From Hemerocallis citrina (Eukaryota > Streptophyta > Magnoliopsida > Asparagales > Asphodelaceae): a stretch of 64,000 nt of DNA. Shown piece by piece: positions 12,984 through 23,194 of the stretch. The position numbers were made by a program, and so were the translations under genes. Location of the stretch: contig CM030366.1 of NCBI GenBank assembly GCA_017893485.1, positions 77,691,227-77,755,226 on the forward strand, written 5' to 3'. How positions within the stretch are numbered: position 1 is the first letter of the stretch; every line of letters starts with the position of its first letter. The notes below the pieces were generated by a model, which did no database searches, was not told the origin of the DNA, and saw nothing but the letters and a program-made list of their open reading frames with translations.

Positions 12984-15900
12984 TGTAACGCCCCGGATCC
13001 CCTTTACCGGACATCCGTGACACAATCAGAATCTTTGCCTTCAAATGCATCTTAACACAGTAAATAACACGAAAATTTAAACACTTTTATTGCCATTAGA
13101 GTTATTACATCAATAATTACAAATATCAATTTTTCGTTGAACAAGGAATACAAATTTCATAACTTATTATGACTGATCACAAAGAATATTTAGGCTCCTC
13201 TTACAAAGCTGTCATTCATCTTCCAGGTCGGCAATCGATTGGACATTGCTGATAACTCCGTTGGGTGGTCTATCTGCTTCCTTAGAACTTGCCCCTCGGC
13301 TTGAGCCTTCTGCTGCGCGACTCTAATATTTCTGCACCACTCGAATGGTAGGCATGTATACTGCCATCCCCCTTGGATGCCCTGCTGATCTTGGGCTCTC
13401 CTGCGCTTGTGACCTGATATTCATGTACCTAAAAAGTGGGGTACGTCAGTAATTCTACTGTCGCTATGCTGATAAGAAAACAGCGATTTCCAAACTGGCA
13501 ACCACAAACCATCTTGAATGAAAAGGAAAACGTGCATCCTAATTTCCTGGTATTTGTGTATGTCATGGTCTAACAACTAATGCACTGATTACCTGCCTTA
13601 TCGTAATTCAAGCAACCTTGGGACTCCGGATACGCATGCATCTCATGCTACATACGTTCCAGGCCAAAACATGACATGGTCTAATCTAATACACGAAACG
13701 AGAATGCACACGATGCCCTTACTCTAATGCGATTCATTTGGGAATGCATGCATCCCATACTGCATACTTTCCCAAAATCAACTTCGATGAAAATGTATGC
13801 ATCCCATACTACATACTTTCCAAAGAGTTCATTTTCTGAATGTAGGGTTCAAACCCTCGTCATGCAATGCATTCTAATTCGGTCCACTTCCTGTTCCTGA
13901 TAGTATGATATGGTTGGGGAGGTATAAATATAAAGGACATTATTCGAGGTGCCACCCTGTCGTCACCAATAATTGTCACACCGAACCCTCCTCGAAAGCT
14001 ATGACGAACTTAAAGATTTACCACAGCATACCTATGGCGCCGTATTTCACAGGACCACAGCCCATACGACCCGTTCATGTCCACCAACATAGAACATGAT
14101 GGCCTCGAAGGTCTAAAACCCCCTATCTGCCAGGAAATCAACATCTCGTTCTTACCATGGCGCTTCAGGAATCAACAGTGCAAGATACGCGCAGCAGCAC
14201 GTATCCCTAATGACAGGAAGAGACAACCCCACAGTATCACCACCTACCGCTAACTCTCAGAATGAGTTGGAATATAGGGAATCACCCCTAACACCAATTC
14301 GGTCTTCAAGCGAAAACAATAGAGAAAAACCTAGTCAATGCAGTTACTGAAAACAAGTTGTTACCCAGATCATACTCGGTATCAATCAATAATGTCAAGC
14401 CCATCCAGTCTGTCAAAACAATAGTCATTACGGGAATCACCTCCACTGGTTCCCAACACCTTCACAAGTCAGCGACCAAATAATCCCGGCCCGTGACCCT
14501 CCACGAGTGGTCCAACATCACCCCAAGGATGCAATATAATTCAAATGAATGTAAGCTCACACATAACCATCAATTCTTGACCATTGATAGACTTCAGGCA
14601 TCGAGACACCAACCACAAATTGACCAGAGCTATATCCAACTCACTCATGTCCACCATGAGTACTAAGCACATGAACTTATCTAAGTTCCACACAAAATGC
14701 TAAAACCCATCATTAAAACCTGATAGCTCCTGATCACCACACTGCGGTATGTAGAGGGTTCCTCATCAATTGTCCGATGAAACAGTTCAAGAAATAGCAG
14801 TAGTTGTAACCCCAGCTACGCTCATCGGAACCCAACACACTCAGAATTTTTAGAAGGGTAGGGAGATCCACTGCAATTCCCTAGTTAACGAATCCCTCAA
14901 ATTTCTTAAGGAACTCAAGTTCCCAGGTTAACTTAAGCTTGAAGTCAATTTAACAACAGGCTGCTAAGCTTGCAACGTCCATAACTTCCAGCACACAACT
15001 CAGATTTGTTTAATATCGCCCATCTTGGAAAGATAAGACTCTAGTCTACAACTCTCCAGTTGACCATTTTCTCAAATTCAATCATCTTGGCGCCCAAATA
15101 ACCCTTATATATTCCGAGTAGTATATTCCTTCTTGCACTTGCTGCACCTTCCCAATCATCATAGAAGTTGCTCATTCATCGGAATTGCTCGATTCTGGGT
15201 CCTATGGAAAGGTGGGAGTGTCTACTTCAAATTCCTAGTTGGACTCGTCCTCAGATTCAATCCTTAAGGTCCTCAAAGATACCCATTTTCATCGGGTGCA
15301 CAATCAAGGGAAAAGTTGATTTCTCTAGCAAACACTTCCTTGACAATGCCAAATCTACCCTAACTTTGGAAAATCATAACTTCCAACCCTCAACCAAGTA
15401 TTACAAAATTCCAATTGGGTTAGAAAGCTATGATTCCCTGCTGCAAATCTCTAGTTGGCTAGTCGCCCAAATTCTTAACAGATAATTCCAGAACTATCCA
15501 TCTCCACGGACTAGACAACTTGTATTAGGCTGAACATGGCCTACTTTGAAATCCCATAACAAATCCAACTTAAGTCCAATGCTCATGAAAATTGAGATTC
15601 TCAATCTACACATATAACATTTCATTGTGTCTAAAATTCACATTCAAATTTAGTTTACAAAATGATCTACGACTCCGCAAACATTGCATAATTTCCAGCT
15701 GCTCTTTCAGCAGGGATTTTGCCACTGTGTATGGTTCATTCTTGAAACCTTATCAAACGAACTCTAAAAATTCTAAAATTTGAGATTCATCAAATGGACT
15801 CATACCCCAAGCTACTCCCAAAATTTCATAGCAAAATAATAAACATACAAGGAGTTACGGCTTTTTGAACTTCAGCCCCGAAGCACAGTCAGCTTCAGCC

Positions 15901-17313
15901 GATTCATTCAGACCAGTCGCATTCTACAAATTTTTCGAGGCATCAAACAACCTCGGAAAATTATGAAATTTAAAATTATAGTTGTAGACACATATAAGAC
16001 TGTCCAAAAAAATTCTCAGCTCAAAATACCCTGTCCTTTCCTAGATACAACATCGGAAAGACACAAAAATTCTCACAGCCAGCAGCCATTCTGGCTGCTC
16101 ACTGTCCTGACTTGGACCCATTATTTGGGCTACTAAAATGCATCCAAATATTTTGAAAAAAATCATGGATACTCTAAATACATAGAAGAATAACTTTCCA
16201 AAGTTTGAGCTCATAATTCTGAGCCATTTGGGTGCAAGAAATTCTCAAACATACCCTCACAACCATGCTACTTAACAAAACTCATAAAAGAGTTATCTTT
16301 ACCATACAACTTATCTTTCCCTAGCGCTTCTCATACTCAAACATGGTAACAAATCATAGATACCACTACTTACACATCCATTCATATCAAAACAAAATAA
16401 ATGCCAAAGAGTTTAAGAGATCACACACACGAAGTTTACAAGAGAATCTCCTAGCCTTGCTTGCTTGCTTGTCTTTGCTCCTTGTACTTGTATAGCTTGG
16501 CATACACCCTCTCCTACACTTCTTCCCCTCCTTCTCTACTACTCCTTCTATTCTAAAAGACTTCTCTCTTTCCCTTATTATTATTATTTTATTTTATTTT
16601 AACAAGGAGGAATGGAGAAGGCTTAGGAGGAGAATGAATGGAGTTTGGAAAATGGAGTGAGGTGAGATGGGAGGGGTTTAAATGGGGCCGGAAATGGAGG
16701 GGGGTGTGGGATGGAGTGTGGTGAGGTGTAGGGTTGATATGGAGGGTGGGATGGGTGAAGGAATGAAGGGTGGATTGAGTGCCAACACACCAAGCTAGAA
16801 GTTTCATGGAAACTTTTTTGGAACTTCAAGGAAACTTCTCATTCTTCAAGTCAATTTACACATGGTAAAAAATCTCCACCATTGGATCCTTATCAAGATT
16901 AAGCCATGATGTGATGCTAGGGTTCCTAACCCTAGGTTAGGTCAAGGAACTCTAGGTCACCATACCCCGGTTCTAACCCTAGTCCACAACTCAATTCCCA
17001 ATCAATTTAAGCACTAGCTTAAATAAATAAATAGAAATGACCAATATATAATTTAAAATCTATAAGAATACATGCTTTATAGAAATTATAATTTTCTTCC
17101 GACAATTGTTTGGTCGAAACAATTGGGACAAAACCACAGTTTAATCGAGGAGATATCCCGAGTTTACCTCATCGGGTTCAGAACAGCTCGTATTTCTGAA
17201 ATCTCTCAATTTAACTGATAATTTCTAGGAAAAATATGTAATCGTGTGCAATACTCAGACATGCACGGATTACAGTGCAAAAATAGCCATATGCTATTTT
17301 GCGGGGTATTACA
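12984..17313 (+). mobile_element. Solo LTR, family A, complete (4.33 kb)
   Basis: Starts TGTAACGCCCC and ends GGGGTATTACA. It is flanked by a perfect 5-bp target duplication ATGGT (12979-12983 and 17314-17318). It has no internal domain and no coding region; short open frames inside are not supported. The last 1.2 kb matches 1-1212. At 4.3 kb it is long for an LTR. The insertion is inside the 3' ORF region of the pararetrovirus and so is younger than it. Confidence 0.9.
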
Positions 17314-18472
17314 ATGGTACACAAGATGTCATTGGGTCTAAAACTCCAATGGCTTGTCTGGCTCAAACGGCATTCAGTAAAGACATCTCAAGTCTGTTGA
17401 CGGGTGTGACTTTGCCAAAAAGCCAAAAGTAAGGGTAAAGCCTTTTCAAAAGAAGAGGTCGTAAAAACCGATGACATTATGCAGATATTACAACAAATTA
17501 AAGAAAAGATATATGCCCGAACATCCTAGGCCGAAGAAATAATTAATAAAGAAAAAGAAAGAATATTTAAAAACAATAGTTGATGAACATGTGGCTAAAG
17601 CATTACAACATGCAATGAAAAAAGAAAACAGTGAAGAACACTAGCAAAAGATATTCCAGAAGATAAGAAAGAAGAAGATAAAAACATGACATCAGAAGAA
17701 TCCAATCAGGAAGACTAGAGATTAGATTCCTTTTCTTTTGATTCAATGGCCATTCATAACTTAAACACCTAAAAAACAAAGAAATCTCCAGAAAAAATGA
17801 CTCACCATGACACGTCAAAAGAAGAGCTTTATTATTGCTGAATTCTCCAGAAAGGAATCCAAAAGGACGCACTCAGAAAAGTATACCACAGCAAAAGAAC
17901 ACGTAGAAGACTATAACCTTTTAGAAAGCATGGATAGAAGCACGCCACATAAAAGATAGGAGAAGACTCCAGATATCTCAGACAACTATAAAAACCCAGA
18001 CCTTCATCTTCAGAAGATGATCCATCTCAAGCAATATCCACCTAGAAGCCTATGTACTCTTTCCCCCTTCTATAAAAATCTTTGTGTGATATTGAAGCTA
18101 GGAACAAGCTCAATCAAAGCTTGAACTCCTCTTTTCTTTAGGGGATTCCCGAAAGGGAAAACCCTTAGCAATGTATGGTTTATATTCCTCTCATGTATAT
18201 TATAATTAATAATAAATGTGTTTTCCTTTTGTTTTTCTCTATGTATAGAAGATGTTAAAAAATTGGTCTAATTTGTAAGCTCTTTTATTTATGTGTATCA
18301 TAATAGCATAGTTAGACCCTAAGGAGTTCCTAATAACTGCAAGTAACCCTATAGGCAAAGAAGGCCGAAAGTATGAGACAAGGCCGAGAGTATGAGAGAA
18401 TGCCATGAGTGTGCCAAAAGGAAAAAGTGGTTAGGTGTGACTGAAAAGTTTAACGGGGTTTAGCTCACATTG
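17314..18472 (+). mobile_element. Pararetrovirus continued: end of 3' ORF and second intergenic copy
   Basis: From 17319 the viral 3' ORF continues with frameshifts. From 17642 the sequence repeats 6421-7328 with scattered differences, including the TATA box at 17987-17994. It breaks off at the CATTG target (18468-18472) of LTR D and resumes at 34656. The second copy makes the insertion terminally redundant. Confidence 0.8.
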
Positions 18473-18636
18473 TGTAACCCCCCTGCCCCAAACTCAGACA
18501 ATTTATACAATTTTTTAGACAAATTATTTATTATATAGTACAACTACCCACCATAGGCTACCTCTCAAAAGGTGGTTAACCGAATTGGTGACTCTTGATC
18601 ATAGGCTATATTATTTATTATTATATATTCTATTTG

Positions 18637-18919
18637 TATTCCCGATATGGGACAATTCCAAATCACCTCTCCTCTTTCTCCCGTGACACACAAGCCAACT
18701 CGTGGGCCCCATGTGCCACGTCAGCACTTCAAGAGACAGCTGTTGTCTGCTCTCACAACCGGGGTGGGACCCCCCAGTTGCTGACGTCATTAGTGACGTC
18801 AGTGCTCAACAACAGCAGCACATTTGTTGTTCTCAAATGCATTCCCCCCCCCCCTTTATCCACTTAATTTACCATTATGCCATTACACCAATATTACATA
18901 TATATATATACACCAATAT

Positions 18920-19010
<91 letters not shown>

Positions 19011-19270
19011 CCGATATGAGACTATTCCAAATCACCTTTCTCCTCTTTCCCCCGTGACACACAAGTCAACTCGTGGGCCCCATGTGCTACGTCATCACTT
19101 CAAGAGATAGCCGTTGTCTGCTCTCACAACCGGGGTGGGAACCCCCCCCCCCCCTCTGTTCCTGATGTCACGCTCAACAACAACAGCACATTTGCTGTTC
19201 TCAAATGCATGCCCCCCCCTTTATCCACTTAATTTACCATTATGCCATTACACCATTATTTTATATACAT
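18637..19270 (+). repeat. Direct duplication of about 270 bp around a TA microsatellite
   Basis: Copies begin TATTCCCGATATG at 18637 and 19005. Both run through ACACACAAG, CTCGTGGGCCCCATGTG, CAACCGGGGTGGGA and a poly-C block to CCATTATGCCATTACACC. Between them is an (AT)n tract at about 18923-19007. The duplication lies within LTR D. Open frames across the TA tract are artefacts. Confidence 0.85.
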
Positions 19271-19471
19271 ACTAGATTTGCCCGTGGGCACGTGCCTACG
19301 GCACGTCTTCGGAACGATACAATACACGAAAAACCCTATAAACAGTAAAACAACAATTATGTAGTTCAAGTTTGAATAGTATGACAATAATTAGTTGTAA
19401 ATAAAGTCCATGTTTCTATTAGTATATGTTGAAAAATAATTATAAATGAGGGTGTAAAATCCAACTTCTTA

Positions 19472-19501
19472 CGCCATCTCCAACCCCACTCCATTTTGGC
19501 G
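19472..19501 (+). repeat. Left terminal inverted repeat of the Harbinger
   Basis: Reads CGCCATCTCCAACCCCACTC then CATTTTGG. It pairs with the right end at 34165-34194 with a few mismatches, including the first base. The target TTA precedes it. Confidence 0.85.
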
Positions 19502-19808
19502 CTGAAGTGGGGTTTGGCGTTAGATTTGGCCTCCAACCGAGCGCCACTTCTGGCGCCATTTTGGCGGGGATGGAGACAGGGTGAACAGTGGCGCCATATA
19601 TGGCGCGCTACTGTTCACCCAGCGGCAAAAAAAAATTTTTTTTTTAAACCCCCTAAAAGTTTTCTAATGTTTAATTAAACCCTAATTCAACATTTTCTTA
19701 ACAAAGTTTATTACATTCTACTCCCATAAATGAAAATTTAATTTATTTGTGTTCTATTGAAGGTTATTAATTAAATATTTAGTATATATAATATTTAGAA
19801 AATAATAC

Positions 19809-20428
19809 TGATATGGCTAAAAATAGGATTAAATCGGGACCGTTCACATCGGAAACGAATCTTAAAGCTCAGGGGTAAAACGGTAATTTCACCTACTAAC
19901 GGGTCCGAAGCGGGTATTGGGTCTCCTTCTCACAGATCCAATAACCCGCGGACGGATCCACCTCAACTGGGTACGGGTCCCGACCCGATACAAACCCAGT
20001 CTGACAGGATAGAATTAGGGTCTCTGATTGAACCAAATCAACGGGCCTGATTCGCGACTATCCTCTCATCGGGAATTAAGGGATTACATTCCTAATCTGA
20101 TTATGAGGATTTTACGCCTTATCAGATCACAGGAATCACATTCCTAATCTGATCCCAACGGCGACTATAAATACCCCCCACCTACCACTGTTACAGGCTA
20201 ATCACTTTTTGCCAACTTAAGCTCTTTTTTAATCATCACTGGTTACTGACAAGAGCGTCGGAGGGTGCGTCGCCGGGATCAACCCCGGTGTTTCGCACTT
20301 TCCTTGCAGGTGTACGGCGGGAGTCAGCAGCCCAACTCCGACGGAACAGGTTTGGATCTGCTATTCAGGTTTTTCCACGAACCCACAAATTCTATCTGTT
20401 TACCCCCACACCAGAATTAGCGGTAACA
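19809..20428 (+). repeat. 5' LTR of Tat-type element I
   Basis: TGATATGGC...GGTAACA, 620 bp. A TATA box (TATAAATA) at 20166-20173 is followed by the leader. It is the same length as the 3' LTR at 28630-29249 and differs from it at about eight bases. Confidence 0.92.
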
Positions 20429-20450
20429 GATTGGCACCGTCTGTGGGAAG
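20429..20450 (+). other. Primer-binding-site region of element I
   Basis: Immediately after the 5' LTR comes GATTGGCACCGTCTGTGGGA, the kind of conserved block found at this place in many plant gypsy elements. The priming tRNA was not identified. Confidence 0.6.
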
Positions 20451-20501
20451 ACCATACGAATAGACTCCGCCTCTTCCTCTTCGATTAGCTCTTCTCCAGC
20501 C

Positions 20502-22364
20502 ATGCCTCCCAGAAAATTAAGATCCAGGGGGTCCAACCGTGGACCCAACCCTGTTGATCAACAGCAGGAAGTCCCCGTCCATCCCGCTCCACAGCAGGGG
20601 CAACTTCCTCCTCCGGCCAAGGACCATTTCCAACAGGACCAGCCTCCTCTTCTGAATCAGCAACCCCCTAACGGTCCCGCTGGTCCTAACCTGCAGAAGC
20701 AGAAGCAACCTCTCCATCAGGACCGCATCTCGATACACAATGCCTCTACGGACTCTTACGCCTCCCACAGTCCTCAGGCCCCCGACCTTCGCAATGTCGT
20801 TCTCAATCGGCAGAAGGATGAGGATCTTCGCCGCCGTCTGGATGAGAAGCGGGCCCGAGAGGGAACCTCCCGCCAACAACGTCCGGATGAGCGATCTCCT
20901 CACCACCGAGATAACAGGAGGTCCCCTACCAGAAGAGGGCGGAGAGAGTCCCCCGAGCATCACAGGAGAAGACCACATTCCCCTGCCGGTCGGCAACATC
21001 CGAGGAACGATGAGGCACCCATCACCCGTGCCGAGTTCCAGCAGTTCCAAGCAACGGTGTTGCAAGCCCTCAACCTCTGACCCAACAATAACAATGCTCA
21101 GAGGGCTCCTACCCCTCCACGGGTCCAAAGTCCTCACCATCGGTCCATAACTCCTCCTCCGGCTCCTAGCAACCATCAGCGCATGCCTAGCCCTCGCCGC
21201 TCCCAGAGCTACCGTCATCGCTCTCCTTCCTATGAAGACGAGTCCAGAGGCTCGTTTGACTATCGTCGAAGGGACGATGCTCTCTACCGCCGTCTTCAGG
21301 AGATGGAGAGGCGCATCGGCCGAATAGACAAGGATGAGGAGTTAAGAGGAAGGACCATCCGCCCGAGCAGACCTCCCTTCTCCCGGACCATCATGGAAGC
21401 TCCTATCCCAAGAGGTTTCGAACCCCCGAAGTTCGAAACTTACTCGGGGGAGTCGAACCCCGTAGACCACATCGAAAGCTTTAAGACCCTCATGCTAATC
21501 CACCAAGCCTCCGATGCTTTGCTGTGCAAAACCTTCCCCACCACTCTTAAGGGTTCGGCTCGGGAGTGGTACTCCCGCCTCGCCCCGTCTTCCATATTCT
21601 CCTTCGAGCAATTCGAGATCCTCTTCATCACTCATTTTGTGAGTAGCAGACGCACGGAGAAAACTAACATCTCGTTACTCCAGCTCCGCCAGGAGAAGGG
21701 AGAGAAGTTGAGAGACTATGTGAAGAGGTTCACTGCGGAGGTCAGGTCCATAGCCTCCCTCGACCAATCCGTCGCAACAGCCGCCTTCCAATCCAATGTC
21801 TTCAATTCCAGCCTCCGCTCCTCTCTTTCTAAGAAGCCTCCACAGAACTTTACCGACCTCCTTCTCAGGTGTGACAAGTACATTCGTGCCGAAGAGGCCG
21901 CCTACCTTCCAAGCTTCGGAGGGTCTACCTCAGGGACGAAACGAAAGCTGACCGAAGAAGAAGAGGCTAAGAAGCTTCAGAAGGACGGCAATGGCCAGCA
22001 CCGCCCGACTCCTCGGTTTGAGAAGTTCACCCCCCTCGTTGCCAATATATCAGAAGTTCTTATGGAAGTGGACAAGGAAGGGCTACTCTGTGCTCCCCCT
22101 AGAATGAACACACCTGGAAAGAAGAGGAACAAAGATAAGTGGTGCCACTTTCACAGGGACCACGGGCACGACACGGATGATTGTCGGGCTCTCAAGGAGG
22201 AGATTGAAGAACTCATACAGCGGGGGCACCTGACCAAGTTCGTCCGAAAAGAGGGGGCTGAGCTTCCCCCTGAGGAGCCAACAAACGAACAGAAAGGCCC
22301 GCCGAGCTTCAAGACTCAGCTCCTCCCAAGAGGTCTTCACCTCATCGTAGAAGTAGGATCTTGA
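20502..22364 (+). CDS. gag: Gag protein of Tat-type element I (one in-frame stop)
   Basis: The frame is open from ATG 20502 to the stop at 22364 (620 codons), except for a single TGA at 21078-21080 (codon 193). The open pieces 20502-21080 and 21183-22364 are in the same frame. The N-terminal third is Pro/Arg/Gln-rich and disordered. A Retrotrans_gag-type domain follows at about residues 310-475 (with AREWYSRL). Near residue 548 is a knuckle of form CX2HX4HX4C (CHFHRDHGHDTDDC) typical of Tat Gags. Gag packages the RNA into particles. The TGA could come from CGA by methyl-CpG decay. No protease or polymerase follows, and an AATAAA lies at about 22449. Confidence 0.85.
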
Positions 22365-22579
22365 TTTTCAATAAGGCCGATGCTTGTAATCCGGCCAACG
22401 GCATGTAATAATAGCTCGCCCTATTGAAGCAGCCACTTAGTTTATTTCAATAAAACCTTGCATTTTTTCATTGGAAATTGTTGCTCTTGCTTCATCTCTA
22501 TCTCTCCGAGTCATGACTCGCTGAAAGGTGAGTTCAGAGTCCAGCTTCTTCCACATGGCTGCTCCCACGACTTACTAAG

Positions 22580-23150
22580 CTCTTCACAACGAGTTCGGAG
22601 TCCAACACTTGGCTCGATTCCTCTTCAAATAACCTGCTCTTCAGCGGGTTAGAAGTGGTTCACCATTCGGAATTGCTCCCACAACCGTTGACTACCTCTA
22701 CCGATGGTTCGGAGTCCAACACTTGGCTCGATTCCTCTTCAAATAACCTGCTCTTCAGCGGGTTAGAAGTGGTTCGCCATTCGGAATTGCTCCCACAACC
22801 ATTGACTACCTCTACCGATGGTTCGGAGTCCAACACTTGGCTCGATTCCTCTTCAAATAACCTGCTCTTTAGCGGGTTTGAAGTGGTTCGCCATTCGGAA
22901 TTGCTCCCACAACCATTGAATACCTCTACCGATGGTTCGGAGTCCAACACTTGGCTCGATTTCTCTTTAAATAACCTGCTCTTTAGCGGGTTAGAAGTGG
23001 TTTGCCATTCGGAATTGCTCCCACAACTGTTGAATACCTCTACCGATGGTTCGGAGTCCAACACTTGGCTCGATTCCTCTTCAAATAACCTGCTCTTCAG
23101 CGGGTTAGAAGTGGTTCGCCATTCGGAATTGCTCCCACAACCGTTGATTC
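22580..23150 (+). repeat. Tandem array 1: 114-bp unit, about five copies
   Basis: The block GGAGTCCAACACTTGG starts at 22597, 22711, 22825, 22939 and 23053, exactly 114 bp apart. Copies differ by few substitutions and no indels. As 114 bp is 38 codons, the frame is kept from copy to copy and both strands stay open (22655-23380 plus, 22660-23205 minus). These open frames are considered a consequence of the repeat. A relic of the same unit is found inverted at 44985-45158. Confidence 0.93.
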
Positions 23151-23194
23151 TCTCACATAAGCAGCAAGTTCGGAGCCAAAGCTCTCCCCTAGAG

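Larger units (their letters stand above)
6409..18472 (+). mobile_element. Endogenous pararetrovirus (Caulimoviridae), decayed, more than one unit long
   Basis: Order along the plus strand: intergenic promoter region, movement-like region, coat region with CCHC knuckle, a second cysteine-rich motif, aspartic protease remnant, reverse transcriptase, RNase H and 3' ORFs. The promoter region then returns at 17642. Subtracting the solo LTR and its target copy (4335 bp), the repeat distance is about 6.9 kb, close to a caulimovirid genome. Every gene carries stops or frameshifts and two catalytic motifs are altered, so the copy is inactive. The left boundary is replaced by LTR C4 at 6408. The sequence continues at 34656-34762 beyond LTR D. 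The genus is not assigned. The second Cys motif resembles badnavirus/tungrovirus practice. Confidence 0.85.

Noticed and set aside
18702..19110. Open frames with Tyr-Ile repeats
   Set aside because: Direct translation of an AT microsatellite inside LTR D.
20517..21218. 233-codon minus-strand frame opposite gag
   Set aside because: Shadow of the GC-rich gag coding sequence; no domain and not preceded by promoter signals.
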